A stretch of 64,000 bases of DNA from Acanthosoma haemorrhoidale (Eukaryota; Arthropoda; Insecta; Hemiptera; Acanthosomatidae). Numbering within the stretch: the first letter of the stretch is position 1; the number at the start of each line of letters is the position of its first letter. Below the pieces are notes generated by a model. That model saw only the letters and a program-made list of their open reading frames with translations, made no database searches and was not told where the DNA came from. Location: contig OV884011.1 in assembly GCA_930367205.1 (NCBI GenBank), positions 169,891,226-169,955,225 of the forward strand. Direction: 5' to 3'. The translations under genes and the position numbers were made by a program. Below are positions 32,803 to 46,059 of the stretch, one piece after another.

Positions 32803-33060
32803 GACCAGCATAAGAAGCTTGTATTTTTCCTAGGCTCAAGGGAAAATATAATCCTTTCTTTTGCTAGTTTCATATTGACAGTAATATTTGTTAATTGTTC
32901 AACAGTAATATTTGTGTAAAAGTTTTAAAAAAAGTATGTTATATAAATTACTGAACGTTGTTCTAAAAAATTGTCATCTAAAGGACTTTTAATTTTTTTC
33001 ATTAGAAAAAACCTTAAGTCCATTTCAACATACTACTTATAAGAAATAAATCATATGGGA
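32803..33060 (+). other. Spred 3' untranslated region with candidate poly(A) signal
   Basis: AT-rich sequence after the stop. The first canonical AATAAA after the stop is at about 33046. Later A/T-rich candidates also exist, so the transcript could end further downstream, toward 33.5 kb. Confidence 0.5.
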
Positions 33061-34450
33061 CATAAACGTTTCATTATTCGAATTAAAATTAACTGTGTGC
33101 ATTTAAAGCTATTACTCAGCTTCTTATAAATTTTTATTTATTTATTGTTTTTCTTGAGGAAACGAACGGTTCGTTTTCGCTTTTGTGGAATTCTATTACT
33201 CTGTACTATTTTCCGAACTGGCAAACCCGAATCTATTGTTATTGTTAATAATTAATATTGGTTTATCACTGCATAGCTAGTATTATGATTGTTATATGAA
33301 CTCCATTAAATTTTGTCATTAATATTTTAGGATATACTAAAAGCTTGTAAAAAAAAAAAAAAAGAAAAATCCTTTAGCACTAGGTATTTATTTATTCATA
33401 ATTATAGGTTGTACACTTTGTTTATATTTTTTGCAAATATTGTTTATATCTTAAAAATAATTAATTCTTTGTCACTATATCATACATATAATATTTAATA
33501 TGATACAACTTGAGAATTGTACCTATCCAATTTTTAAAAATGTGCATTCATGTTTCATTTGCACATTTAAGTTACATTATATTTAATGTCATTCTTTTAC
33601 CTTTATATGTACATATATATATATACACAATTATATAATATGTATATTCGTGTGTATAAATATATATATACATTCATGGTATATATACATATATATAAAT
33701 TGGAGTATGTAAATACAAAGATAATATTATTGTTATTTTTTTTTTTTTTTTTTCAAAACACCAAGTTTGCTCTGAGTTATGGCATGTTTCGTGTATATAT
33801 ACATTGGGGGTTTCTCAGCCACAAGGGTCATCGATGCCCAAAGGATTATCTTTTTTTCAAATTGAAATGTCTAGTCCTTGTCAAAAATGTCTTTCTGATA
33901 ATACCTATACTGGTGATAGTTCACATCAAATCCTGTAGATAGCGTTTGTTACATCATTCAGAAGGCCAATATTATTGTTAAACCCTGCAGTTGTTCTGTT
34001 TCTTTTAATAATTCTCACTTTTGATTTTGAGAATACAACATTATAAATTATTACTAAAACGATTTGCCTTCCTAAATTTAATAATATATTTTGAATGGAG
34101 AATTTATCACGGATGTCAGTTTCCAATATGGCCGCCACTTGTTGGTTTAACCAGTATCTTGATGTAAGGCTAGGAAGTGCATCCATTTCTCAGCTTGTCT
34201 TGGCATTTTAAGATGTACTTTTTAAAGTGACGAATGATTTCTCCCCGTTGTGTCAGTGATGTTATTTTTATGAAAAATAATCCTTTCCAACCGTCTAAAT
34301 CTATACCGTTTTGTATGTTTTCCCTACTCATTTGCGTGCTGGGAGAAGTGGGTTAAATGATTTTAGAAGTGAAGTGATGTGCCTCTTGTTTCGCCTGTTC
34401 TGTAGTGTTAATAATGCAAGTGTTAGTGTAGTTTATTGTGCGAAGATAGC
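33061..34450. other. Intergenic region and likely promoter / 5' UTR of the RhoGEF gene
   Basis: Between the Spred 3' end and the RhoGEF start codon there are about 1.4 kb. A TA/TATG-rich microsatellite occupies 33606-33700, a poly-T run lies at 33737-33753, and a 15-A run at 33349-33363. The 119-codon frame over the microsatellite (33586-33942) is a low-complexity artefact. The transcription start should lie in the less repetitive 34100-34450 part, but I see no definite core promoter. Confidence 0.4.
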
Positions 34451-34485
34451 ATGATGGATAGTTCTCCCCCAGGAATACCTGACAA
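34451..34485 (+). CDS. RhoGEF2: PDZ-RhoGEF exon 1 (initiator)
   Basis: A short coding exon ATGATGGATAGTTCTCCCCC... encoding MMDSSPPGIPD plus two bases of a Lys codon, ending at GACAA|gtatgt. It joins in phase to the exon at 45934. The choice of start rests on the double ATG in the only open frame leading to this donor, and on phase agreement across all four visible exons. It is separated from the next exon by an 11.4-kb intron. The protein is a Rho guanine-nucleotide exchange factor of the PDZ-RhoGEF type, judged from the PDZ exons downstream. Confidence 0.72.
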
Positions 34486-36974
34486 GTATGTATTTACTTA
34501 ATTGTTTTTGTTCTTGATGCTATTGGTTATGCTTATGATTTTGTCTCACCCTGAATTTGTACGTATTTTTCTTGTTAGAATCTGTCAATTATGGCACATT
34601 AATTTAATTTATTGAAATATGTGAGAATCAAATACACCCTTAATTATTTTGACATTAAGAACGTTTGACTTGAAGAGTCATTTTGAGTACCATCTATTTT
34701 TCGTTATCAACTCATTCATTGGCAATATTTAAATTTGTTGAAGTTATATAGAAAACAGTGACTTGTTTAATTTCTTTATATTGATGATATTTGAATGCCC
34801 ATTAGTGGTTATTACCTTTATTGGCTAGATGCATATTATCTAGGTACTTTGATTAAAATATGACAGCTTAGATACTTCACTTGAACACAATATACTTGAC
34901 TGGTGGTGAACATAGATACTGTATCTCTAAGTTATCAGGAGGATAGTTAAATCTTAATTGCTCACTTCATAACAGCAACCATTTTCTTCTTGAATTTTAT
35001 CTCAGGATTTATTTATTATTTATGCGTTTATGTTTTGTATTTATGTCAGCTTTAAGTGTATTATGTTATTGCTATTATGTCTAGAGCATTGAATAAAATA
35101 TCGTTTTTTTTTTGACAAATTTATATCAGTTAAAAATTCATAATTTTGTTGTTTTTGAAATTATAAATGTTAGTAACGAATAAATTCAAATAACATACAC
35201 AAAAGACGTTGAATTAATAGTCAGCAATAATATAGTTGGAACCATTTCTAACCTTGGTACCTAGTTAAATTTTGGTTCAAGTTAGCCTCCTTTGATAAAG
35301 CACTTAAAATCTCAGAAATTATTAGATTGGTCCAACATTGAAAAACCATTCTTTTTATATTACTTCTATTGCGAGTTGAAATATTTTTGACTGTTATACT
35401 TTCAGGCTTTTTATCGTTCTATACATTTTGCCTTAAGACTGGAGTTTGACAAATGAAGTATAAGTCATTAGATAACATTTTTGTGCCAAGTAACAAAATT
35501 TTATTCAAATTTATTTTGGTAATTAGTATTTTACTTATATACTTGTGCCTAATGTGGCATTAAACAGAAATATTCAATACTCATACCTGGATTTCTGATT
35601 CCTCTTGACAGCAGTTCTTGTAAAAAAATGATTAAATCGAGACATTATTTAATTTATTAAGTGGTTTATTCATTATCTCTATTTACGTTATTGATCAGTG
35701 AGTGTAAACAGTGTTTGGATTTGTAAATTGGTTTACTGCAAAAGCAAATTTTTGCTGAGCCAGTAGTACAAAGGGTCTTTCCTCTGCCTTGCCTGCCTGT
35801 TTGTCAATTGTCCAGTAGCGGTTGTGAAGTCATCCTACCAATTTGAAATTTTATAGGTATATTCTACAACACCTCGAAATATGCTGATTAGTTTTCTGCC
35901 AACAGTCATTGATATTTTTAGAGACCTAGATTGTTCATAAAATAAAATACGAGTTTTTTTTATATTGAATATGTATTTGAAGGTTTACGTGTGTTTTTTT
36001 TTTTTTTCAATAGCACTTAATTCTTATGTAATGCGTGATAAATCGTGTTATTAAAGGTTTCGGTTGAAAAAACGACTTTTTACAATATAAGGCAACCAAA
36101 CTCCCAAGTTATTGATATAGGTCCTATAAAATACTATTTAATTTGATACCATACTTAATATGATAAAAAAATATTTTTTTTACTGTTAATTCATGTATGA
36201 TCCTTCATTATTTTTCAAAATGCTAGTTTTATTTTTAGAATCATTAGGTCATTAAATGGTACTACTATGTAATATATCAAGCCTCGAAAAAAATCATGGG
36301 TTGAGTTAAAAGTTTTGAACACGATGTTAATGACAGTTTTAATCAGTCCTTGTAATTATAAATTAAATAAACAAAACAAAAATTGCATATTATTAATCAA
36401 GACTAATTTGATACCCTATTCAAAATTATAGAATATTGTTTTAATACCGGTTAATTGTTTAATTAATTAATGACCTGCCTGTAAAATTGTATATATCTAC
36501 CTTGAATAGGGTACTCACAGTCAAAAACATTTGAACATACAAACAGGCAATGGGTGAAATAGGGTTTCTAATTTAGAAAAAAAATCCATGAAACCGTAAA
36601 AACTTTTGTTGTGTTATTTATTGTAGGAGTCTCATCTTCGTAACATGTAGTAATGCATTTTAAATTTTAATATTTTATGAACCGATTACTAAATAAATAG
36701 AGTGAATTTAAGAAAACAAAAACTAGATGGTAGATATACTATTCTAGGTAGAATATACTAAAGTAAAATTAAGTCCATGACAGGACTCCTGTGGAATACA
36801 ATAGTTAGTAGGTGGCGCTCTGTACCCAACATGGTCAGTGCAAAGTCATTGTTTTTATTGCTGGATTTATTACCTCTTTATTCAAGTAGCTACTCATTTT
36901 CCCACACGATGTTGAGTTAACCTCGATCATTGTCGCACATCCTTAGAAGAAATCTCTGGTGAGGATTATATTAG

Positions 36975-37075
36975 TTCAGTCTGTAATTATATAGAATGGC
37001 TAGGAATCAAATCCATTTCATCACAGTTCCTGCTAGCTAACCACTAGGCTACAGAAGGGCCTAGTACACAATGTA
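36975..37075 (-). repeat. tRNA-like repeat fragment
   Basis: TAGGAATCAAATCCATTTCA (37001-37020), then TAGCTAACCACTAGGCTA, resembles the antisense of a tRNA T-arm and anticodon/D region. It belongs to the dispersed tRNA-like family and is too diverged for a working tRNA. Confidence 0.45.
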
Positions 37076-39029
37076 TACATTGTAACTATGAACATGTTTT
37101 CTTACTCCCAAATTAACGTCTTATTAATCGTAAATATGAGTTAGCACATTAATTGATTAATGAAGGGGAAAGCCTTTACTTTATATCAGGTACCAGGAAA
37201 TGGTCTGTCTCTTTGTACTTAGATATCGATCGATCTGTAAATTTAAATGTATATCTGAAAAAATCTTTTGTTACTGTTGTTTTTTAAAATATTTTAGGGA
37301 TATCTATATATATAAAACATTCCCATTATTAATTATTAAAAAAGAATAACCTTTGATATTACTAAATAAGGGAAAGGTGGGGTCACCGATCCTTGCATTC
37401 ACTAATGTCTAATAGGCTTCAATAGGACCATCATGCCACATAAATGTTTACTTTGGTGCAAATCGTGATTAGGGAAGGGCTTCTAGTCATCATCAAAGGT
37501 CGTCCAGTTCTTTCTGAAGTGACCATAGTAGCAATTTCAGAGTCTAATGTTAATGCCAAGCAAGCATGTGGGCCAGACATCCAACCATCTACAAATTTAA
37601 AAAAATGTCTAGATAAAAGATTTGGATCGTTCGACAAGATGTATGTTTTGGCTAATTTTTTTTATTCATTTTTTACAGCAAGTATGAACCAAATTCTTAA
37701 GAGTAATAGTACACACAGAAGAGCTGTATTCATTTAAATGTGAAGTTAATAGAAAAAATAAATTTCCATAATGAACCTTTATTATTTCATGTTATTTATT
37801 TTTATGCAATTATATATAATCGAGATAGAACGATCAATTCAGTCATTCTTCTACTCAACATTATAACATTATGCATTTTCCAAACCTGAAAGTTCTCATT
37901 TTCATAAATTTATCCCTGTTCAAGCTTGTCATTTTACATTGGAAAGAAATGAAAAATATAAACACATCCATGTCTACACAAGTCTTGAATTACTTTTGTA
38001 GATCCTGTACTAAAGCTAATTATAATAATGGTATTCTAAATTTTAATAAATAAACATATATCCGAAACATGAGTAAATGTCATTGATTAATTGTTTAATC
38101 TGTTAAAAAAAATTATATAAACATATATAAATTTAAGTAGGGCTTCAAATTAAAGATTTTTCAAGACGTCCTGATTAACAATATGCAATTTTTTCAATCT
38201 ATAATGACTAGAAACTATTAAAACTGTCACTAACATTCAGTTCGCAACTTAAAATCAGCCAGTGATTTTTGGTGAAAAATAATCTCATATATAATTTAAT
38301 TAGTAGTAAAAACTGTATATGTTTTGTTGTAATGACAATTGTTGTATATTAACAATAAGTATTGTGTGTTATAGTTAAAGTGAACTATAACGATGTCATC
38401 AACTATAAATATAAAAAAACTCATCAAAATCATTTTCACAATGTTCATGCAATCCCAGTTTCACACTGATGGATTTTGCGTTTTATTTGGCACTCCAGAG
38501 ATGCTAAAAATAAAAGTATTATATGATATAGAAAATGCCATTCAAAAATTCATTACTTGTATAAAATTAATTTTTTCTGATCATGTTATGTATGGTATAT
38601 TAATGAAGACCTCGACTTCCTGATTAATTATATGTGATTGGTGTAAATAACTTAGTTATTACGACCATTATCAAAAGTGTATAATTAAATTTTTTTAAAA
38701 CATATATTTAAACGAATAAAGGAGTACTGATGGAAACTGGAGGGACTCCTTGTGAGTTTCATAAATACTTATTGAAGACTTCGAAAACAACTAGTTGGGT
38801 TTTTATTTTTGTCCCAAAAAAATTATTTATTTTATTTTAACTTATATTGTTCATAGGAAATCGCCAACAAATAAAAATAATTGTGAAAAATTTAACTATT
38901 GAATCGGTCAAAATGACGTTAAATACAAGATCGTTGTAAATTTTTTTAATATATTTTTGCTTAACCGTGGGGAACAAATTTCAATTTTAAATGTTGAACA
39001 GCTTCTGGATCGTGACTTGTGAAAGCTTT

Positions 39030-39165
39030 GAAGTCAATAATAATTATTAGCCAAATAAAAATATACTGCCAAGATCGGAACTCGATCCAGGGACTTCCAC
39101 AACACCGGTCGGTTGCTGTACCAGCTACAGTAATATTCATTAATAATATTGGAATCTGCACAGCA
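39030..39165 (-). repeat. tRNA-like repeat fragment flanked by AATAATTATTA blocks
   Basis: TCGGAACTCGATCCAGGGAC (39075-39094) resembles an antisense B-box region. An AATAATAATTATTAG block lies before it and a CATTAATAATATT block after it. This layout recurs at other tRNA-like fragments in the window. Confidence 0.45.
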
Positions 39166-40852
39166 AAATCTGTCAAGCTAGAAGTTAGCAAAATTAGACA
39201 GATTTGTTTTTCGCGTACTTCCTGTGATTATTTTTAATTATAAGGCTCAAGCAGCGGAATCTACGGGTGTTGAATTTACTTCGATCGTTACAGCAGGTAT
39301 ACCTCAACCTATAATAGGGAAATTGTTTTTAAAAATGATAAATTTTGTTAAATCTTATAAGACGTTTGATGGGATCTTCCCTGAGAACTGTCCTGACGTA
39401 CTCATAGTTAGTTATTCCTTTTTACCAAGTCAAGAGCTCATCTTTTGGGACTGTTGCCAAATCTCCAACTAACATTCCAACGGTATTAGCGCTTACCTCA
39501 TAGTGTTCAAATCTAATATAAAGAGCAGAAAAGTATGGTGATATATATGTGGTTCTCACAAATCTTATAAATTATTGGCGACATTCCCAACAAAATTGGC
39601 ACAACTACTGTTGAATACATTTTGAAAAATACTATGGGATTCACGGCTTCGAAACTTCGCCTCCTGAGTGTGTGTGTATTGCCATTTTCATGGGTTCATA
39701 AAAATACAGCTGGGTCGCTAAAACTTGAGGAAGTGTCATTAATTAAGGAGTTACTATAAAAAAAAAATTACCTGTCAATTTGAGTAGAGTATCAAATTTA
39801 GAGGTCTCAACGCCCTTTTGATTTTAGTTAGTGTTAGTGTTTTAAGTTTGGCCTGCTATAAGTGTGTTAACAAACCAAACAATTGATATTCCTGACGAAC
39901 GTATTTTTGATCCCAGACATTTTGTATCAAATCATCATTGTTGATAGCAATGAAAAATTTATTCGCTCTATAATTCCAGGTTGAGTCTAGGCAACTCAAT
40001 CTAATTAAGGAGTTTTCCTGAGGCCTGATATAGCCGCCGCATGCCCTTGGCAGCCACATCTGAAAAAAAAAAAAAGAAAGTTTAAACAATCTGTTTTTTT
40101 TTTTCCCCTCATGACTTATATTATAGAATAAAATTTATAAAAATACTGGACATTGAAGGTCAAGCCACCTGTTGACATGCAAATACCCCCCTAGGCTGTG
40201 GGGTGTAGAATCGTCCGAAAGTAAAATCAAAAGATTAAGTGGTACGGTTAATTAATCAATCAAATAATGAAATTTCTTCGTTCTAGATGATATGAAGCTT
40301 TGAAATTTAAATTGGTTTATAAAATAAATAATTAATTGAATACTAACCCTTAACGTTCCATTACGTGTGTCAACGTAATTCAGGAAAGGCCGACTATCTG
40401 TACGTTTGTCTGCCCACATTTTCATTTTTTTCCTTTTCAGGGCTGCTACAGCCTAGGTGCCATCATGATATGTAATCCAACCTCAATATAAGTAAAAAGC
40501 TGAAAAACGTTACAAAATTTAATTTGAAACGTTTCTTTTCATAAACTTGTCACTAAATCGTTTACGTACACAATTTATTAAGCTGGTTCAGTACTGTGAT
40601 ACTTCATTTTATTTCTCTATTTGTCGATTAGGTTTTGCCTAATTTCTTTGGCGCAGACGTTAGCTGAATAAACTGTTTTTGTTTTCACTATGCCTCAGAT
40701 TTTTAATGGTTCACTGAAACCAACCATTTAGGGTAAGATGTAAATTAATGCCATGAATAGTTATAAATTTTTTTCTCGCCATTTTATTCTATTTCTTGTG
40801 TCAATTGTTTGTTTTCATTAACACTGTCCTGCATTTTTGTGATTCCTTTATA

Positions 40853-41746
40853 AAAGGGTGTCCCAGAATTAACGCAAGATTTGATTTAAATAGAAAACAC
40901 AGTTTTTAGTATTTTTGTTGTTATTTTTTTTATTGAATTATAAAGTAAATAGGATAGGGTTATTTATGGAATAACACATCGAGCAAATGGCCTCCACAAC
41001 TTTGCTGAGACATGCGCACTCTTTTGTCGAAATTTTCCATGACCATTTGGCATAAATGTGGTTGAATTTCGTTGATGCAGCGTTGAATTTCCTCTTTTAA
41101 TGCACGAGTGGATGTGGGCTTGTTGACATAAAATTTTGACTTCAAATAACCCCATAAAAAGAAATCTAAAGGTGTTAAATCACACGATCTAGGGGGCCAA
41201 TTCTGTTTACCGAAACGAGAGAGTACACGACCTGGAAATGTCTCATGCAGAATTGTTTCTTGGGATGTATGGCATGTGGCACCATCTCGTTGAAACCGCA
41301 TGTTGGTCACACCAATATCATCCAATTTTGGCACAAAGAACTGTGTTTACGACGCCAAATTGATGTTCCTGGATTTTCAACAACACTCTCACTCACTGCT
41401 TCGATATTGACATTTGAACGGCTTGTTTTTGGACGACCAGTGTGTTTAGTGTCTCGAAGCTAATCCAGTCTCCCTAAATTTATCAATTAATCTCTTCACA
41501 GTTGATGAAGTGAAAACACTATTCCGACCATATTTTGTATGAAATTTTCGAACTGCGGCCGCCAAACTTTCATTATTTTTGAGATAATGTTCAACAATAA
41601 AGACACGTTGCTCTATCGTGAAACGCTCCATTTTTACTAACCCTAAACTGTCAGCTGTCAAATTGTTTTTTTTTTTAGGGTTGCCAGCACTTTACTGCAC
41701 AAATGGTGGCAAATTCAAATCTTGCGTTAATTCTGGGACACCCATT
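40853..41746 (-). mobile_element. Tc1/mariner-superfamily transposon with intact terminal repeats
   Basis: Terminal inverted repeats are visible: GGGTGTCCCAGAATTAACGC (40856 on) and its complement ending at 41743 (GCGTTAATTCTGGGACACCC). TA dinucleotides lie just outside both ends (TATAAAAGGG...CCCATTATA), fitting TA target duplication. At ~0.9 kb it is shorter than an autonomous element because the middle of the transposase is deleted. It lies in RhoGEF intron 1, antisense to the gene. Confidence 0.9.
40960..41631 (-). pseudogene. Mariner-like transposase, internally deleted
   Basis: The minus strand starts with MERFTIEQRVFIVEHYLKNN (Met about 41631), the N-terminal helix-turn-helix of an IS630/Tc1/mariner transposase. 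It continues to FRETGLASRH, where the frame breaks near 41446; in another frame HTGRPKTSRSNVNIEAVSES and NPGTSIWRRK are readable. The 124-codon frame 40960-41334 gives RFQRDGATCHTSQET with the second catalytic Asp and SCDLTPLDFFLWGYLKSKFY with the third acidic position, then a normal C-terminus. The section with the first catalytic Asp is missing, so the enzyme is dead. Plus-strand frames here are shadows. Confidence 0.88.
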
Positions 41747-44700
41747 ATATTCGTTAATGTCTATGGTACAGGTGTCGTCAACGACTTTGCACTATTTATT
41801 ATATTTTTTTTTCAAATTTAACATTATTAAAAATTCCTGTTGGTAACGCGCTAAGCGGACAGCACTTTGCTAACCCCGCCGTTTGGAGGTGAACTGAAAA
41901 AAGTTTTGTTCCAAGGCATATGTGTGCTGGGTGGACAAATTCTACCGTGTATAGGGTGTCTTCTACTTTAAATTTCTTTTTTTTTTTTTAATCTTCGCCA
42001 TTTACGCTTTTTGCTGGCTGAAACTGTTTCCAAATTTTGTTTTGGACACCATGTCTTCTACCTTCCGGACGTTTTCTAGCATCCCTGGAGGCAGTTATTG
42101 GTAGGGAATTACATCCCTTAGTAAAAACGCTTTCCAGTGCAACTCAGTTCTCTCGCATATTTGCTTGAAATAAAGTCAACAGCTCCTTTGTTCGTGTTGC
42201 ACCTCCCTCTCCATGGTATGTTCGGTTGTCAAATGTTGGTTTGCACTTTTACGGGAATTAAATTGCTTCGTTATTACATAGTTTCCGTCAATTAAACGTT
42301 GAAGGACAAAGTGTAAATAAATCATCTGTTTTTTATAATTATATTTGAGTATTGCGCACAAAATGTATTTCTTATCGATGTAGCTAGACAACGAACCATA
42401 AAAACAATTCATGTGAAGTGTGATAAATCACTGAATTCAGGGTTTTATTACGTCTGCAAAACGATTTTAATGACTTGCCCACTAACAAATGATGTATATT
42501 ATTAACCCATCATGATGTCAAGATGTCTGTTTTCATATCCTCCTCAATATGATAAGAGGATATTACTTTTTTAATTACTAAGTCATTTATTTTTCCTATC
42601 GCTGCTTTTATTTTTTTTTTAAGTTTCTAACCCGGTTTTTAATGACAGTTTTAATATGTAGTGAAAGTTTAAACCAAACGCAAATTACACTATGTTAATC
42701 AGAACTTCGGATTTTTAATTTAAACCTATTCATAGCTAAGTATTTAATTAATGGTACTTAATCATAATTTAATTGAGATGTATTTCTGGCTACCCAACAT
42801 CAAATGGCACATCTTTGTAAAATTTCAGGCCTTTAGTTTAAACAGGGAACTCATTAAGACCTGAACACACACTGTCGAGGCTGTGTCTGCATGGTGTATA
42901 TTTATGGACAGTTTCCTGAGGAATTTTTATTGTGGAAATGAGATAACCACTATTATTCATAAAAATTAACAGCGTAATAACGCCTTATGGTAGAGCCCGT
43001 GTTGAGTAGGCCCGGGTTCTAATGCCAATCTCGCAAATATATTTTTTTTACTATTAATTATTAATAATTATAGTGTTTCTGTTTTTGAAAAAAAATAATG
43101 AAACGCTAAGAAACGTTAACACCTTTTTTGAGTACAATGTTTATCTGATGTTTGTTTATTGTAGTAGTATATTATAGTACTCTGGCACAGGGGGGTATGT
43201 TAGTACTGGTGAGCTGGCAAGATGGGTCGCACTTGGCTGGCCTCTGGTTGGCAGTCATGAACCCGTATCTTTCTTAATGCTTGGCTTACCAGCGCACTTC
43301 CCTTTACACTCATTAAAGCATGCTTTTGGAGTATCATAAAGTCCACTCCATCTGTGGCTTAAAATTAAAAAGAAGGTGGGCTTTTTAATGGACGTTATTT
43401 TGGTTTTCAGTTTCGAAAAAAAAAAACCTTCTCATTTGAAATAATTGTTGTTGTATATTGAAGTATAGGATACGATTTCATTATATCACTAACGAAATCC
43501 ATGCGTGACAATTGATTAGAATCAAGCGTAAAGCATTGAAAGTATGGTTTAACTTATAAAAGTAGGACATAACGCAATCACTTGAACATACGAGATGTCA
43601 TGTTCCGGACTCGGTCAAAATTTTAAAATATCGCTCAACCTATTTTTAACCATATTTATTAGCATGAGAAAACAAATCATATTTCTAGATTCTCACGAAG
43701 CTTGTTGCGCCCTCATCGTTGTAAGACTTCGAACATTTTTTTCGCATTGCTACGTGATGTGTGAAAATTGATTAAGTTTCAATTATTTTTCAAGTTTTTA
43801 TTTCCTTTTTACGTAACTCTCCGACAGAGTTGCGATTTGTAATGAACCATTGTAGCCTTATGTGCAAACTTCCGTTCCCATTGTTTTATCCTCTTTCTGT
43901 CTCAACTCTCACTGTGCAATTGAAGTTAAATTATCAGTAAGGGGTATAAATGTATTAGAATGCTGGTTATTATTGTCATCTGTGGGAAAGTGATTCCGCA
44001 CAATTATCTAAGTATTTTTTAATAGCTCTACTTTGAAGTTGTCATACAAGGCTGAGTCGAACGTCCTTTGCTTTATATAATCACTTGCTATAACTGCTAA
44101 TAATATTTATTTATAAAAAATTATTATTCTTTGAAATATTAAAAACGTCTTTACATGGTATAAAACTGAGTGTTTTTTTTTTGTATTTGATCGAGGTATT
44201 TTTCCCTTCGCATATTATCACCGTTAAGGGGGGACTGATTGAACGTGGAATAGTTTCATTCAACTTTCAACGCATGAGTTTTTATACACAATTACATATA
44301 CACTCTACAGCATAGGCCAAACCACGAAGAACGTTAGCGAAACACCTTATAATGTGCTAAAGTATTATTGACCCTGGCAAATCATCCATGAAAGCAATGA
44401 AATTTTCCTTAAAATAATGTTCATCTCATCCTGTTGTCCGTCAATAAGAAACTCCCGGATAAGGCTTATGGTCTCATCATAAAAAAAAAAAAAACTCGCA
44501 AAACTATGAATGATTTAACTATCTTTTTCAGTCATATAATCATTAAATTGTTAATCCTATCTGAATTGGAATATAATCTGCGGTCATTAACATTAAAATT
44601 ACTTTGATCTTTTTCGTTTCTTTATATATCCTAGTTTTATTCATCTCCTATATTTTGGTTGTTGATAGCTAAGTATCTTTTTCAAGAACTATACAGACTG

Positions 44701-45933
44701 TACCAGCTTTCGCTTCTCAAGATCAAAAATGGAAAATTTTCCCTTGTTCGCTGTCTCGCACTTGCTAGCAACACGTTCCTGTGAACTGTTACAGGCTAGT
44801 TTCCCTCTTAAGGCCGCAATGGTCAATGTAAGAAGCACCAGGTGCAATTTAGTTTCTTACTGTTATAAATATTGTCAATCAAAATAAAGAGGTTTTAAAG
44901 ACAAAAAATTAAAGAATGTATACGAGTAATTTAAGAAAAATAAGAAGGCATAAACTTACAGAGGCCGTTCGACTGGACTAATATATTCACTCTCCTGCCC
45001 GAGGCTTCAGTCGTGCTTTCCGCTCCACGATTCGGGGTCATACATGGGTAGTTTACAGAAAATATTTCATGGAAATAAACTGTATATAGACGACAAAAAA
45101 AAAACCGTTAAAATCGGATATCAAAGATTCTGTTTCCGGTCGTCAACAACCCTTGTGGTTGACATGCCCTTAAAAAAATGAATAAATAAACTTGTGTTTC
45201 TGTTGTAGGCTCTGAAACTTATTTTGGCAAGATCTTTTACATTTGTTTTTATTTAAAGGTAGTGATGAGCAGTTAACGATTATAAACAAGCCAGAACTTG
45301 AAAATCCTAATTATCTTCCGTGTTGTGACCAAAGCCGGTACCAAAGTAGGCTGGGAGGTGGAATGTTTCTTTCTCACTACAGCAACGGGGTCTCGTGAAC
45401 GCCACGTACGTTCACACTGAACATTCAAGGCCGTACAACCCCTCTCGATACGGCTTCTGTTGACATCAAACAACAGAAGTATTTCGTCTCATTCGTCCTG
45501 AAGATTTTTAACAATTTTAAATTATTAAGTCTGAAGAACAATGGTATAGACAACAAATTGACTAACTTGTGATGTTCTCCGCAATAAAAAAATTATATAC
45601 TTATGAATAAGATATTTTAAATCTTGGGACTGGTTTATGGCTGAAATAATACTTCAATGGTACCTCCCTTGCTTTACATCTCTGTGATTTACCTTCATAA
45701 TTTCTATTGAGTTAAACTGATACTTTTCAGAACGGTTCTACGTTACAAATACTAGTGATGTCGTTTGTGACTACTGGAATTTTGTTTGCCTAATGATCCT
45801 CCTGTGGCTTGTATCTGTTTGTGACAGTTGCATATTGCTTTGTTGTGGCAAGAAGATTTTTCGCTGAGCTTGAATGTTTTAATATGTAAAGGTTAGGCAA
45901 CTGGTCAGTCTCTCATTTATTTTGATCTTACAG
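41747..45933. other. RhoGEF intron 1, last part
   Basis: No exon was recognised other than the one beginning at 45934. A sense tRNA-like motif lies near 43010. Moderately GC-rich islets at 41850-41935, 42040-42120 and 43180-43330 look like diverged repeats. The minus-strand frames 42176-42412 and 45273-45473 lack motifs. Confidence 0.45.
42955..43080 (+). repeat. tRNA-like repeat fragment, sense orientation
   Basis: GGTAGAGCCCGTGTTGAGTAGG then CCCGGGTTCTAATGCCAATC (43011-43030) resembles an anticodon-arm region and a B-box. It is followed by an ATTAATTATTAATAATTA block, mirroring the antisense copies elsewhere. Confidence 0.45.
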
Positions 45934-46059
45934 GAAGTCACAGATGACTACTGAATTCAGTCACGGTCCCGACAGCGACCCTGAGGAACGATTGACTTTT
46001 GAAAAGTCGAAAAAAAAGCCAGCTCTCAAGAGGTGGAGCTCATTTAATTACGGAAAAAG
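45934..46059 (+). CDS. RhoGEF2: PDZ-RhoGEF exon 2
   Basis: A 126-bp exon after TTACAG, ending GGAAAAAG|gtatta. It completes the Lys codon of exon 1 and encodes SQMTTEFSHGPDSDPEERLT and FEKSKKKPALKRWSSFNYGK before a split Arg codon. The sequence is charged and basic, with a phosphorylation-like RWSS motif, as expected of a disordered N-terminal stretch before a PDZ domain. Assignment depends on phase continuity with exons 1 and 3; I do not recognise this stretch by itself. Confidence 0.78.

Larger units (their letters stand above)
34486..40852. other. RhoGEF intron 1, first part
   Basis: Long AT-rich intron sequence. tRNA-like fragments occur near 37.0 and 39.1 kb. Open frames at 37444-37737 (plus), 37431-37637 (minus), 38393-38623, 39019-39237, 39224-39472 and 39856-40089 show no domain I can recognise. 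Some may be decayed repeat-borne coding sequence. Confidence 0.5.

Noticed and set aside
33586..33942. 118-codon plus-strand frame
   Set aside because: Mostly encoded by a TA/TATG microsatellite and a poly-T run; low complexity without a domain.
37431..39472. Several 60-97-codon frames on both strands
   Set aside because: No recognisable motifs, no second copy in the window and no splice-phase support; not annotated as genes.
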